64,000 bases of DNA, taken from contig OY998180.1 of assembly GCA_963921935.1 (NCBI GenBank), forward strand, positions 45,841,231 to 45,905,230, written 5' to 3'. Numbering within the stretch: the first letter of the stretch is position 1; every line of letters begins with the position of its first letter. Made by a program: the position numbers and the translations under genes. This document shows positions 53,257 through 64,000 of this stretch, piece by piece. This DNA comes from Galeruca laticollis. Lineage: Eukaryota; Arthropoda; Insecta; Coleoptera; Chrysomelidae. The notes beneath the pieces are model-generated. The model saw only the letters and a program-made list of their open reading frames with translations, ran no database searches and was not told the DNA's origin.

Positions 53257-54747
53257 ATGACAGACGACGAAGACACCTCAAACCAAGACGGATCAGGCAG
53301 AGTTGGGTGGATCTACAAATTAAGAAAGGAAGAATTATTAACAGAACTAGGAAACTGAGGTAAACCAACGGAAGGCAATGTCGAGGAACTAAGAACAAAA
53401 CTGGTGGATGAAATTAGATCAGCTAGGAAGAAAACCATAGAACCACTCCCCGTAGGCGAGGCCGTAAACATAGACATGACGAAAGAAGACATATGCAAAC
53501 AAATGGACGCAATCAGAAAATGGAGACTACATTACGACTGTTCTAGAGACCCCATAGAATTCCTAGAACGCATAGAAGAGCTCCAAACCGCATACGAAAT
53601 ACAGGATAACGTCATGCTAAAAGCGCTACCAGAAACCATGAAAGGCAAAGCAATACTATGGTACCGCAACAACAAAAGGTATTGGAACAACTGGAAGAAT
53701 TTTGTAAGAGACTTCACCAATTTCTTTTCGACGACAAATAATACACAGTTACTAGAAGCTCAGATACGCAACCGAATGCAAAGAGAAAATGAAAAAACCC
53801 AAGAATATATCATAGACATACAGACACTCATCCGAAGACACAGCAATTTCGACTATCAAGAGGAACTAGATAGAATTTATACAAACCTAAGACCGCAATA
53901 CAAATTGTATATAAAAAGACAAGATGTCCTATCAGTAGAAAAGCTGGTCAAAATGACTGAAGAATACGACGTGATTCAGGCCAGCATACACAAGCAATCG
54001 TCCATGGGACGGCCACATCATCAACCCCCATACAATACACAAAGACTCTCGTACCAGAGACAAGCAAGACCAGCTAGTGAGTTGCCAAGTAACAAAATAC
54101 GAAACTTCGACAGACAAACTTGTTGCTGGAAATGCTGAAAGAGAGGACACAATCGACGAACATGCCGTTCAACTCCTATTCTATTCTGCAGCCACTGCGG
54201 ATCTCTAGGCACAACTTCTAACAACTGCACATGCCAGAACCAGATGGAAAACTCTGAGAGGACAAGGGGCCAGCCAAGTTCCCGAGTGGAGACCTTGACG
54301 GCAAGCCAAACTCCAGAAACATCGTTAGACGAAAGACCACACGTAATCCTAACTTGCAATAACGGGAAAACTCTAAAAGCCTTACTGGATACTGGGTCCC
54401 ATAGATCGTTCATTGGGGAAAAAGGCAAACAGATCGCCGAAGACTGCGGATCAGAGGTCTACTCGCAACAAAACATGAGAATTACGTTGGCTGACGGCAG
54501 ATCCACAAACGTTAAGCACAGTTACATGATAGAATATTCTGTAAATAACAACCGGACCAAAACCGAATTTCATTTTCTACCACACTTAGCATCAGAAGCA
54601 ATCATAGGAATACAAGAGATGCAAAAATGGGGACTGGCACTCTCTTACATTCTTAACGAAATCAGTGTAACAAACGAAGACATAACCACCGCACCGCAAA
54701 ACCAATTCGACATAAACCCGAATCTAACCCAAACCGAAAGAGAATAA
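53257..54747 (+). pseudogene. gag: Gypsy-2 gag and protease, single frame with two stops
   Basis: ATG 53257 opens a frame that runs to TAA 54747 with TGA at 53356-53358 and at 54136-54138. N-terminus: WIYKLRKEELLTELGN followed after the stop by GKPTEGNVEELRTKLVDEI, a SAP-like module as in Gypsy-3. Capsid-like region: HYDCSRDPIEFLERIEELQT, KGKAILWYRNNKRYWNNW, LLEAQIRNRMQRENEKTQEY. Knuckle 1 is CCWKC-stop-KRGHNRRTC, knuckle 2 is CSHCGSLGTTSNNC. Then protease: LKALLDTGSHRSFIGEKG (active-site DTG) and SEAIIGIQEMQKWGL. Both stops are TGA in positions where Trp or Arg codons are plausible. Non-functional. Confidence 0.85.
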
Positions 54748-57105
54748 TTGGAACACCTGCTCCTGTCAGAATTCGAGAAGTTCAAGGGTGTTAGAGGAGT
54801 TACAACTATCACCCAGCACAGAATCAAACTTAAACACAACACACCAATCAAACAGAGATACAGACCAAGAAATCTCGCAATGCAGAAGATAATAAATGAT
54901 GAAATAGAAGAGATGCTAAAAGATGGAGTGAGAAATCCAATACCCCGTACAGCTCTCCAATCGTTCTAGTAAAGAAGAAGAATGACGGATACCGATTCTG
55001 CATAGATTTCAGGAAGATCAATGAAATTTCAGAAAAGGACGCCTACCCACTGCCATATATCAATCACATTCTAGAAAAATTAAAATCGGCAAAATATTTC
55101 TCTACACTGGACTTAAAGAACGGATATTGGCAAGTACCGCTCGCAGAAGACAGCAAACCCATTACAGCTTTCACGGCACCCGGCAAAGGATTATTCCAAT
55201 TTAAAGTACTTCCATTCGGCCTCCATGCCGCATCAGCTACGTTCCAACGCTTACTAGACGCAGTAATCGGACCTGAAATGAAGCCTCACGCTTTCGCCTA
55301 TTTAGACGACATCATAGTCCTCGGAGCAACATTTCAAGACCACCTCAATAACCTAAAAGAAGTGTTCCAAAGGCTACGACAATCCAATCTAAAGGTGAAC
55401 ATTAACAAATGTAAATTTGGTAGGGAAGAAATCACATACCTGGGACACGTAGTCAGCAAGAACGGAACTAAAATGGACGAAAACAAAATCAAGGCAGTGG
55501 TCGAATACCCTCCTCCCAAAACAATAAAACAACTGCGTCGATTCCTAGGTATGACTTCATGGTACAGAAGGTTCATACAAGACTTCTCGAAAACAACAGC
55601 TCCACTCACAAAACTGCTCAAGAAAAAATACCGTTGGAGCTGGGACCAGGAACAGGAAGACGCGTTCAAGAAAATAAAAAAACTTTTAACACAAGCTCCT
55701 ATATTAGTATGCCCGGACTTCTCCAAACGGTTTTACCTTCAAACAGATGCATCCAATCACGGGATAGGCGCAGCCCTCTTACAAAAAGATGAATCCGGTC
55801 AAGATCAAGTGATAGCATACGCCAGTAGAACACTATCGCAGGCAGAACAAAACTACAGTGTGACGGAAAAGGAGCTCCTCGCAGTGGTCTTCGGCATAGA
55901 AAAGATGAAACCTTACGTAGAAGGATATAGCTTCTCGGTCATCACAGATCATCAAAGTCTGAAATACCTGCAATCAATGGAAAGCCCATCAGGAAGGATG
56001 GGCAATGACACTTCAACAGTTCGATTTTGACGTTATATACAGAAATGGTAACCAGAACGTCCTAGCCGACGCACTCTCTCGAGAACCAGTAGACTCAGTA
56101 TGCACAGTAGATACAGCACACGTAAAACCAAACGAATGGTATGATAAAAATATCATATAGGTGAAAACAAACCCCAAATTGTTCCCGGACTACATAATCA
56201 AGGAAGACTGGCTATACAGACACTTCTGGGACAAATATGACCTCAAAGAAACCGAGCTATCAGACCCCTGAAAGCTATGCGTCCCCGACAGTAAAAGACA
56301 ACAACTCATCGCAGAAAACCACGACCAAACTACTGCAGGTCATCTGGGCATTGCAAAAACTATAGCCCGTCTAGCAAGGAAGTACTACTGGCCAGGCATG
56401 TTCAAAGACGCAGCAACTTTCGTGAGAAAATGTGTAAACTGTCAACACTACAAAACGCCGCAACAACAAACGCCAGGACTCATGCATTCAACAAACATTC
56501 CCCCGTACCCATGGCATACAGTCTCTACAGATATCATAGGACCTCTACCGACTTCCAGTAAAGGAAACAACTACATCGTGGTTTTCCAAGACACTTTTTC
56601 GAAATGGATAGAAGCCGTTCCAGTTAGAAGAACAACAGCAAATACCATATGTCAAAACTTGAAAGACAAAATCATAATGAGATTCGGCTGCCCTAAAGAA
56701 GTGGTCTCAGACAACGCCAAAACATACGAAAATAGAGAACTAAGAAAACTTCTACCAGATTTCCAAATACCAAAAAGAGATATCCCGCCTTATTCCCCTC
56801 AAAACAATCCAGTGGAACGTACGAACAAAGTAATAAAAACAATGTTAGCCCAGTTCTGCGACAACAATCATAAAAAATGAGACGCAAATTTACCGGACTT
56901 AGTATTTGCATACAATTCATCTAAACACGACTCAACAGGCTTTTCACCAGCGTTTCTAAATTTCGGCCATGAATTACAATTTCCCAGTAAGGTCATGGAG
57001 GACGCACACCCGGCAAACCAACCAGAAAGACCAGACAAATGGGACAAACTAAAAGAAACATTTGAACTCGTTAAAATAAATCCAGCTAAATTATTCACAA
57101 CTTGA
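54748..57105 (+). pseudogene. pol: Gypsy-2 RT, RNase H and integrase, frameshifted and 3' truncated
   Basis: RT begins in the gag frame (IKLKHNTPIKQRYRPRNLAM), shifts near 54945 to the frame open through 56030: FCIDFRKINEISEKDAYPLP, STLDLKNGYWQVPL, catalytic FAYLDDIIVLG, RNase H LQTDASNHGIGAALLQKD and VTEKELLAVVFGIEKMKP. A second shift near 55998 leads to the RNase H end (NVLADALSREP), stops at about 56158 and 56270, and integrase: AGHLGIAKTIARLARKYYWP with CVNCQHY (HHCC), TDIIGPLP (D), VVSDNAKTYENRE (D), PQNNPVERTNKVIK (E). A stop at 56878, then FAYNSSKHDSTGFSPAFLNF to 57105, where LINE sequence takes over. 3' LTR missing. Confidence 0.88.
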
Positions 57106-58461
57106 TGTGCAAATAAGATGTCATCTTGGAATGCATAATATACTTCCCCTACATCAGTCAGGATTCAGATTAGGTTTTAGTTGCGCGACAGCACTCTCTG
57201 TAATATCACATGATATAATATTCCAATCACTTGACAGTAACGAATTATGTGCTCTCATCTTACTTGACTACTCAAAAGCATTCGACACTATGAATCATAA
57301 AATCATGAATGCCATTCTACACTTCATAGGGTTCAGTGAAACAGCGTGTTCCTTTATGGAATCATTTTTAGCCGATAGAGTTTAACAGGTTAAACTGAAT
57401 AATATCACATCTGCCCCGCTCAATTTACAACAAGGAATTCCTCAGGGAAGTATTCTAGGTCTTTTGATGTATACCATTCATACCAGTAACTTCTGCTTGA
57501 GCTTGGAATACTGCAAATATCATTTTTATGCGGATGACACAAATCTGTACTACTCATTCAGATTTTGTGATATTGTTGAAGCCAACGGTTTCATCAATTC
57601 AAATTTGAATGAACTTCTTAGCGAATAAGCACATACTGAAAATCAATTCAAAAAAATCGGTCGCTCTTCTATTTGGATCAGTCAAACAGAGAAGTGAGGC
57701 GCTCAATACCTTGCACATACAAATTGGTAATGACATCGGGTTTGATAATAATTGTAAGAGCTTCGGGCTTTCCATGGATTCTAACCTACGGTTCAAATAT
57801 CATGTTACCCAAAAACTTAAAAATGCTTACACATCCTTTTAGCTCATTTATGGGTATAGACATTTTCTAAACTCCAAATTAAAAATTCAACTTTGTGATA
57901 GTTTGATACTTTCCCATTTCAATCCCTGTGATGTTGTTTATGGCCCGTGTATCGATAGCATTGACTCTAGAAGAATCCAGAAAACACAAAACTCATGTTT
58001 AAGACTGATATTCGGGATTAGACGACCACAGCGTATTTTTCACAAATTGATGGACATTGGATGGCTTAGCATGTTTAATCGTCGTAAACATCATATAGTG
58101 CGCTTTTTCTATAAAATTTTAAAAAGTGAAGTACCGGACTACTTATACCGTAGAATAACGTTCAGAACGGATCTACATAATCTGAATTTGAGGCGTAGAA
58201 ATATACTGACGATTCCTAAGCACAAGAAGCAATTATTCAAGCGGTCTTTTTCTTACAATGTTACACTTTTTGGAGATATAATGGACGTTCCAAATTTCTA
58301 CTTATCATGTGAGGCATTCAAAATTTGGTGTGAACGATTTCTCTTTTCTCTACAATGACTTATATTATGAATTATTATTCTAGTATATATTGAATATTCC
58401 TAGATTACAATTATTTATTTATTCGAAAAAACTGTTATATTCTTTCTATATTTTTCCTTTG

Positions 58462-58470
<9 letters not shown>
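57095..58470 (+). pseudogene. 5'-truncated LINE RT remnant (family L-B)
   Basis: Non-LTR RT: LHQSGFRLGFSCATALSVIS, ALILLDYSKAFDTMNHKIMN, a stop at 57383, LQQGIPQGSILGLLMYTIHT, catalytic HFYADDTNLYYSF near 57530, then frameshifts and NKHILKINSKKSVALLFGSV, and the C-terminal LRLIFGIRRPQRIFHKLMDI, SEVPDYLYRRITFRTDLHNL, SCEAFKIWCERFLFSLQ, stop at 58356. The 3' UTR of about 100 bp leads straight into a (TA)n array at 58465, as in the short copy at 62069. Jockey/CR1-like; no endonuclease. It joins Gypsy-2 at about 57100. Confidence 0.85.
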
Positions 58471-58500
<30 letters not shown>

Positions 58501-58503
58501 TAA

Positions 58504-58553
<50 letters not shown>

Positions 58554-58563
58554 ATTCCATGAT
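58465..58563. repeat. (TA)n array at the 3' end of LINE family L-B
   Basis: TA repeats with AAATA and CATA interruptions, 58465-58552. In both L-B copies the TA array follows TTCTTTCTATATTTTTC, so TA repeats are probably the element's tail. Confidence 0.9.
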
Positions 58564-60945
58564 TTGCTGTATACTTTTTCAAAAAAATATAGAAAAATTA
58601 ATATTCTCGGAGATTTTAATATTGAACTAGATAGTAATACTGAACACGCTAGCGACCTTAGAAACATTATGAATATGTACGGTTTTAAACACTACATAAG
58701 TAAGCCAACGAGAATTACCCCAACATCTAGATCATGCTTGGATAATATCATTTCAAACATGAACCCCGATGAAATTTGCACTGGAGTTTATGATCCCAGT
58801 TTAGCGGATCACTCTGGTATCTTTCTTAAAATTAAAAATGTTATAAAAGAAACAAGTAATGAATCGGTGAAAAGAAGAATAGTGAATAATGAACGAATTC
58901 TTAATTTTTCCAACAGACTAACTAATACAAACTGGCATGATCTGGACTTGGATGATTGTGATCCGAATGAGACAACTCGGAGGCTGATGAGTATTTTAAC
59001 GCTAAATGTGGACATGTGTTTTCCTTTAACAACTTGTAGGGTAAAAGCTAGAACATGCGAATGGTTCAGTGAAAGTCTGCGTGAAATGAAGACTGAGGTG
59101 TTCAGACTTAAGGGGATAAGTAGAAGATCAAATGCTTTTAACGATTGGTGCAATTATCGTACCGCTCGCATAAAATATAAAAAAGCCATAAAAACACAAA
59201 AACGGGAATTCTACTCTAGTAAAGTACAACACTCGGATGAGAAGAGTAGAACTATTTGGAGTATAATAAATTCCGAAAGGAATACAAAAACTAAAACTAG
59301 TGCTGCTCTTGTCGCCGAAATGACTTCGGATGATCTAAATAATTTTTTCGTATCAATTGTAGATAAAATAACTGCTACTATTTGCAACAATGCAATACAT
59401 CCGATTGAATATCTCCATCAAATCCCTAAGACCTCGAGCTCTTTTTTTATTGGTCCCATTGTGGGAGCTGACATTAGGCAAGCAATATTGAGTCTAAAAA
59501 ACTCATCTTGTCTGGATTTCTACGGCCTAAATAGCGTAATGATGAAGGCGTCACTTGGGACTCTCATTGAACCATTGGATATTTGATTCAACAAATGTAT
59601 CCTAGAAGGGTGCTGGCCTGATGCACTAAAAATCACTAAAGTGATACCCATTCACAAAAAAGGTGAATACAGTAACCCTGACAACTATAGACCCATCGGG
59701 ATTGTACCAGTGATTGGCAAGACCTTTGAGATGCTAATTAAGGAAAAACTCATTTCTTACTTCGAGCACAAAAAATTACTGTCGCCTTCTCAATTTGGTT
59801 TTCGTAGAAACATGTCCACAGTTAAGGCCGTGGTAGATATTGTGGAAAGTGTAGTCGATGGCTTTGATGAGAGATATGACACATTTGCTACTATGTGTGA
59901 TCTTACCAAGGCTTTTGACTGCGTTAACAATGAATATATTTTAGATAAATCGTCTTATTATGGTCTGAGGGGTAACGAATTGGGGTTATTCAGACCATAT
60001 TTGTCTAATAGGAACCAGTATGTAAGTTTTGGAGATGCGGAATCGCGGTTGGCTCCAATAACTAAAGGGATTCCGCAGGGATCTATACTAGGACCAATTT
60101 TGTTCATAATTTATATTAATGATCTACCAACTGCTCTGGAGGAAGCACGTTGTATTCTCTTTGCAGATGATACGACCACATTGGTTAGGGGTGAGGAGAC
60201 TTTGAACAATTCTAGCATGAGGATACTAAAATCATGGTTTAACAGCAACCATTTAAAGCTGAATGAAGAAAAAACACAGAGCATCTGTTTCACATCTAGT
60301 AAGCTCAAAACAATTTTGGAGCCTGTCAGCTTAATTGGGATAACTCTCGACTCGCGATTGGATTGGGCGGCTCACATAGAGGGCTTATGTTCAAAGCTCG
60401 CTTCCCAAATATTTGCCTTGAAGCAGATGAGGAACTGTCTTAGTCAACAGGTTTTAAGAACAGTATATTTCGCCCTTGTACATAGTCACCTTAACTACGG
60501 TGTTGTACTGTGGGGCAGTGCCACTAATGTTGCGAGAGTCTTCTCACTCCAGAAAATGGCTGTACGTGTAATCGTAAACGCCGAATATGGCGATCCTTGC
60601 CAAAAACATTTTAAAAAATTACAAATACTTCCGCTTCCTTGTGTATATGTCTACGAGTGTCTGAGGAGTATTCATAGCAATATCGATCTGTTATTACTTC
60701 ACTCGGACGTACATGAATATGACACTAGGAATGCGACATCCATTGTGCCTCAGAGATCAAGAATTTGTTTATCTCAGAACAACAAGCTGAATTATAATTT
60801 ATATAATGCTTTGCAAAAATACTATAAGGGCACTGACATAAAAAGATTAAATAAAATTGGTTTTTCGAAATTAATCAAGAAATTGTTATTGGCACACTGT
60901 TTTTATAGTGTGGATGACTTTATTGCGTTCTGCAGTAACCCTTGA
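58564..60945 (+). pseudogene. LINE endonuclease (C-terminal) and RT, one in-frame stop
   Basis: One frame of 793 codons with a single TGA at 59584-59586. Endonuclease end: INILGDFNIELDSN, ISKPTRITPTSRSCLDNIIS, ADHSGIFLKI (catalytic GDFN, and SDH-like ADH). RT: VIPIHKKGEYSNPDNYRPIG, PSQFGFRRNMSTVKAVVDIV, ATMCDLTKAFDCVNNEYILD, ITKGIPQGSILGPILFIIYI, catalytic CILFADDTTTLVRG, then LNYGVVLWGSATNVARVFSL and DVHEYDTRNATSIVPQRSRI. The N-terminal endonuclease half is missing; the copy starts at a (TA)n array. CR1/Jockey-like. The stop is the only visible lesion in 2.4 kb, so this is a young copy. Confidence 0.9.
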
Positions 60946-61301
60946 CTTACATATCGGTTCCCAAACGGATGATTTTTAATTGTATATATATATTCATATA
61001 TTTTTTTAATTATTGATTTTTTAATGTAATATTTGACTGTTATCTGTGACTCTTTGACTATTTATGTATTTGGACTGTTTTAAACTAATTAAAATCTGCA
61101 TTCATAATTATTTTTATTTTTGTTTTTACGTTTTATATATTTATGTTATTTATTGCTATTGTGTTATTATATGCTTATATTTTAGTGGACTATGAAATTT
61201 ACATAAGTGTTTTTAATTATTATATCAAAATCTAAGGAACTTCATAATTTGTGACGATATGTACTATTTGTATACTAAACGTCAATAAACTATACTACTA
61301 C

Positions 61302-61330
<29 letters not shown>
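60946..61330 (+). other. LINE 3' UTR with (ATT)n tail
   Basis: AT-rich 3' UTR ends CAATAAACTATACTACTACT followed by an ATT array at 61300-61330, a simple-repeat tail as in CR1/I/Jockey relatives. Confidence 0.8.
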
Positions 61331-61333
<3 letters not shown>

Positions 61334-62068
61334 ATTAATGTATGTTCTATGTTTTAATGTGTAATTTTAAATTTTACCTCCTTCCTTTTTTTTACGAATC
61401 TCCTTGTATATTTATTTATTATGTTTTACATTTTTCTTATCCGGCTAGCTATAATTATGGTTGAGATTCTTGTTTTCAGGTAGTAGTTCCCTCAATGTAA
61501 GATTTATCATTAAAATTAAAAATTTTGTATGAATGATTTTAATATATCAAATGCAAATTGTCAATATATCAATTAAACTTTATAAACCTCATCTCAATAT
61601 ATTATCAGTATTCCTCTGCAACTCAATATTAATTACCATTTAGATGTTATTTTTTGTAAATATTCAATAAATACTATTTTTATTATTCTCAAATTTATTT
61701 GTGTTAAGTGAATTATTTATCGTACTGACCCTGTATTTCAAGTAAACATTTCTACATATCCACTCCACAACGAGGAATGATGGTCATGCGTGTTGGTAGT
61801 TACTCTCTCTCTAATTCTAATGATTAGGATGTCAACATGTGGCTCTAAATTGTAAATGTGTTCTAAATGTTATTGAAAATCAATCTAACCTAATCTATCC
61901 TTCATCTATACTAAATGTTGGTTATGTATTTTTCTGCATGGATTAATATTGTGCTGTTTGGAATATTATATAAGGTAAGCTTCCTTTTTTATATTAATTT
62001 CAACAATCCTATCTAAATATATAAAACCTTTAAAACTATTAAATATACAATTAACAAATGAATGCGAA
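61331..62068. other. AT-rich spacer
   Basis: No coding frame; contains short runs such as CTCTCTCTCTAA. No feature supported. Confidence 0.5.
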
Positions 62069-62355
62069 TACATAATCTGAATTCGAGGTGTAGAAATATA
62101 CTGACGATTCCTAAGCACAAGAAGCAATTAATCAAGCGGTCTTTTTCTTACAATGTCACACTTTTTGAAGATTTAATGAACGTTCCAAATTTCTCCTTAT
62201 CATGTGAGGCATTCAAAATTTGGTATAAACGATTTCTCTTTTCTCTACAATGACTTATATTATAAATTATTATTCTAGTATATATTGAATATTCCTAAAT
62301 TACAATTATTTATTTATTCGAAAAAACTGTTATATTCTTTCTATATTTTTCTCTG

Positions 62356-62402
<47 letters not shown>
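62069..62402 (+). pseudogene. short 3' copy of LINE family L-B
   Basis: TACATAATCTGAATTCGAGG onward matches 58174-58462 with few changes: the last 60 codons (ILTIPKHKKQLIKRSFSYNV, SCEAFKIWYKRFLFSLQ), stop, 3' UTR and the same (TA)n tail (62355-62402). Strong 5' truncation is normal for target-primed LINE insertions. It defines the L-B 3' end. Confidence 0.92.
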
Positions 62403-62408
<6 letters not shown>

Positions 62409-64000
62409 CGGATAATTAAGATATAAATAAAATATAAAGATTGTTGTGAAACAAAGAGATTAGGAAATACCAAACAGTAAAACATTAGATTACACTATTA
62501 AAAAAGGCAAGAATGAGATATTAATGTTGCTTGTGTTTATTAGATATTTGTAAATGCTTTCATATCAATTTGTTAGTACAGTTTCTCTGTAATTTCAAAG
62601 ACTTCATAACTTGTAATGAAATTAATGAAATAAATAAAAAGAAACATTACCTTTAATTATAAATTCAAAACCGTAAAAACAAACATCATCCATTTGGATT
62701 AAATCCCTTGTATAGAAATTGCATGAACACATGATCTAAAAAAAGAAAGAAATATTAAACAATAAATATTCAAAGATATAAAAAAATATTGTTGAATGTT
62801 ATGATACAATATTTACAAAGATGTTAGTTAGAATTTTTGATGCTGCAAATGTCAATATGTCTCAGCGACAAACGCTAGCGACAGGAAGTAAGAAACAAAT
62901 TTATAGAATCAATAGATGATAACTGATTAATGAAATAAAAAGACAATATAGAATTAGTGTAAATAATTAGAATAAAGAATGTTGAAATGTTACTTAAAAT
63001 AATTTATGTAAATAGACAAGTAAATTTGTCACAACAAGAAATTATATAAAAAGGAAAAACAAACTAAACATTATCATGTCAAACACAGTTATGTATATCA
63101 CCCAGTATAAACTATTTATTTCACAAAAATTCAATGAACTTTCAATGTAAAACTAACAATGTTAAGTGAATGTGTCATTGGTTTATAAAAAAAAATGACA
63201 AGACGAACTTTAATCAACAAAGAATAAAACAAACATTATTGAAGATAGGTACCTGAAAAACAAAAGACTTGTTTATTGAAAAAGATGGAACGAGAAAAAG
63301 GGAGTTGGTGGCTTGGCGTCGTGAGAGGAAGAGTTGTTCAAGATATGTTCCTGAAATTTTGTAAAATTCCCAAATTATGATGGTAAAAGTCATAATCTAC
63401 TTATTAAAACATGTTCCAGTACTTACCAAACATATACATTCAATTTTCCTGAGAGAACAATCAATATTCTCTAAATTATCTACTTTTTGAATTTCACAAG
63501 TAGTATTCCTGTTTCCAGAGAAGTAAATCCTGATTCCAGAACCACAGGTCAGTGTGTATTTGAATTATTATTGATCAATAATAAGAGTTAATAAACTGAA
63601 CAATTTCAAAACAGTGTAAAATCTCATGAGTATAAAGAACTTTGCGTAAATGATCGATCTGAAAAAGAAATAGAAAAGGCTTAATATAGTTAATTGATTG
63701 AATAATTTTTCAATAATAATAAAAAGGTTTAATTTGAAACAAACAAAGATAACTACTTACGCCATTTATAATCACTGTAGAAAGATGCATCATGTTTCAT
63801 TAATGTAATATTTAATATCCATGTGTATATAAAATCTGATAAAATTTTTCTTCCGTAACAAATTGTATTTGTATGTATATATTTTTTCCTCACATAAATT
63901 CTTTTATATTTAAAACCAGCCAACAACATTCGACAATAACAGCTGGATGTATGTGAAATATCCAACAAACGCAACGCGTCTATGAAATGTTTCTCGTTTA
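62403..64000 (+). repeat. unknown dispersed repeat family, copy 2 (copy 1 at 18356-19960)
   Basis: Aligns with copy 1 best over 63170-63830. AT-rich, no shared protein frame. Conserved blocks include CTGAAAAACAAAAGACTTGT, TGGCGTCG, a donor-like GGTAAGTAC on the minus strand at 63419-63427 and ACTTACGCCATTTAT at about 63757. It reaches the window end. Confidence 0.7.

Overview
The window is nuclear DNA from an arthropod, most likely an insect with a large, AT-rich, repeat-filled genome. I infer this from the repeat families together (Gypsy, BEL/Pao, Jockey/CR1-like and RTE LINEs, Penelope, mariner, Tc1, pogo/Tigger, a DDE_Tnp_4 transposon) and from about 17 long (TA)n arrays; species cannot be named. 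I see no convincing cellular gene, no tRNA or rRNA gene, and no bacterial feature. Almost every coding segment belongs to a mobile element, and most are broken.

Layout. 1-5.7 kb: a Jockey-like LINE remnant (+), an APE-type LINE (-) split by a 365-bp inverted-repeat element, and a Penelope GIY-YIG fragment (-). 6.7-8.1 kb: a Tc1-like relic with 204-bp inverted repeats between two (TA)n arrays. 8.1-15.5 kb: Gypsy-1, very AT-rich, with a tRNA-Lys-type primer site, gag (two stops), a candidate -1 frameshift site, an open pol with two tandem protease-like domains, a polypurine tract and a 65-bp-arm perfect palindrome. 15.7-16.2 kb: a 99% identical 490-bp copy of Gypsy-1 integrase flanked by 15-bp direct repeats. 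16.5-20.4 kb: AT-rich non-coding DNA with dispersed repeats. 20.6-30.4 kb: a LINE 3' end carrying Gypsy-3, a compact element that lacks protease/RT and whose integrase is followed by a macrodomain-like region and a CCCH zinc finger; 4.26 kb of it is tandemly duplicated. 30.6-31.1 kb: a foldback repeat. 31.9-32.9 kb: BEL/Pao gag remnant (-). 35.4-41.9 kb: a decayed Gypsy pol (-) interrupted by an intact mariner (36.8-38.1 kb) and a nearly intact RTE LINE (38.2-41.35 kb, -) with a tRNA-like 5' end. 42.1-49.6 kb: a three-level nest, Penelope inside pogo/Tigger inside a DDE_Tnp_4 element with long inverted arms. 49.9-51.7 kb: Gypsy gag-protease remnant. 52.0-61.3 kb: a LINE apparently split by Gypsy-2 and a second LINE. 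62-64 kb: a short 3' LINE copy and a second copy of the 18-20 kb repeat.

The two most unusual things are (1) the array of seven stem-loops in the Gypsy-2 5' LTR (52562-52807), which share a heptaloop while every stem has a different but self-complementary sequence, placed just downstream of a TATA box; and (2) the Gypsy-3 polyprotein, integrase - TARG1-like macrodomain - CCCH finger, with a SAP domain at the Gag N-terminus. The mariner transposase is the only transposase that looks fully intact. LTR comparison in Gypsy-3 (7 substitutions and one 3-bp indel over about 455 bp) puts its insertion in the recent past, and the tandem duplication is younger still.

All assignments come from reading the translated sequence and comparing it with family knowledge; no database search was run. 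Element ends are given to the base only where inverted repeats, target duplications or LTR termini fix them.
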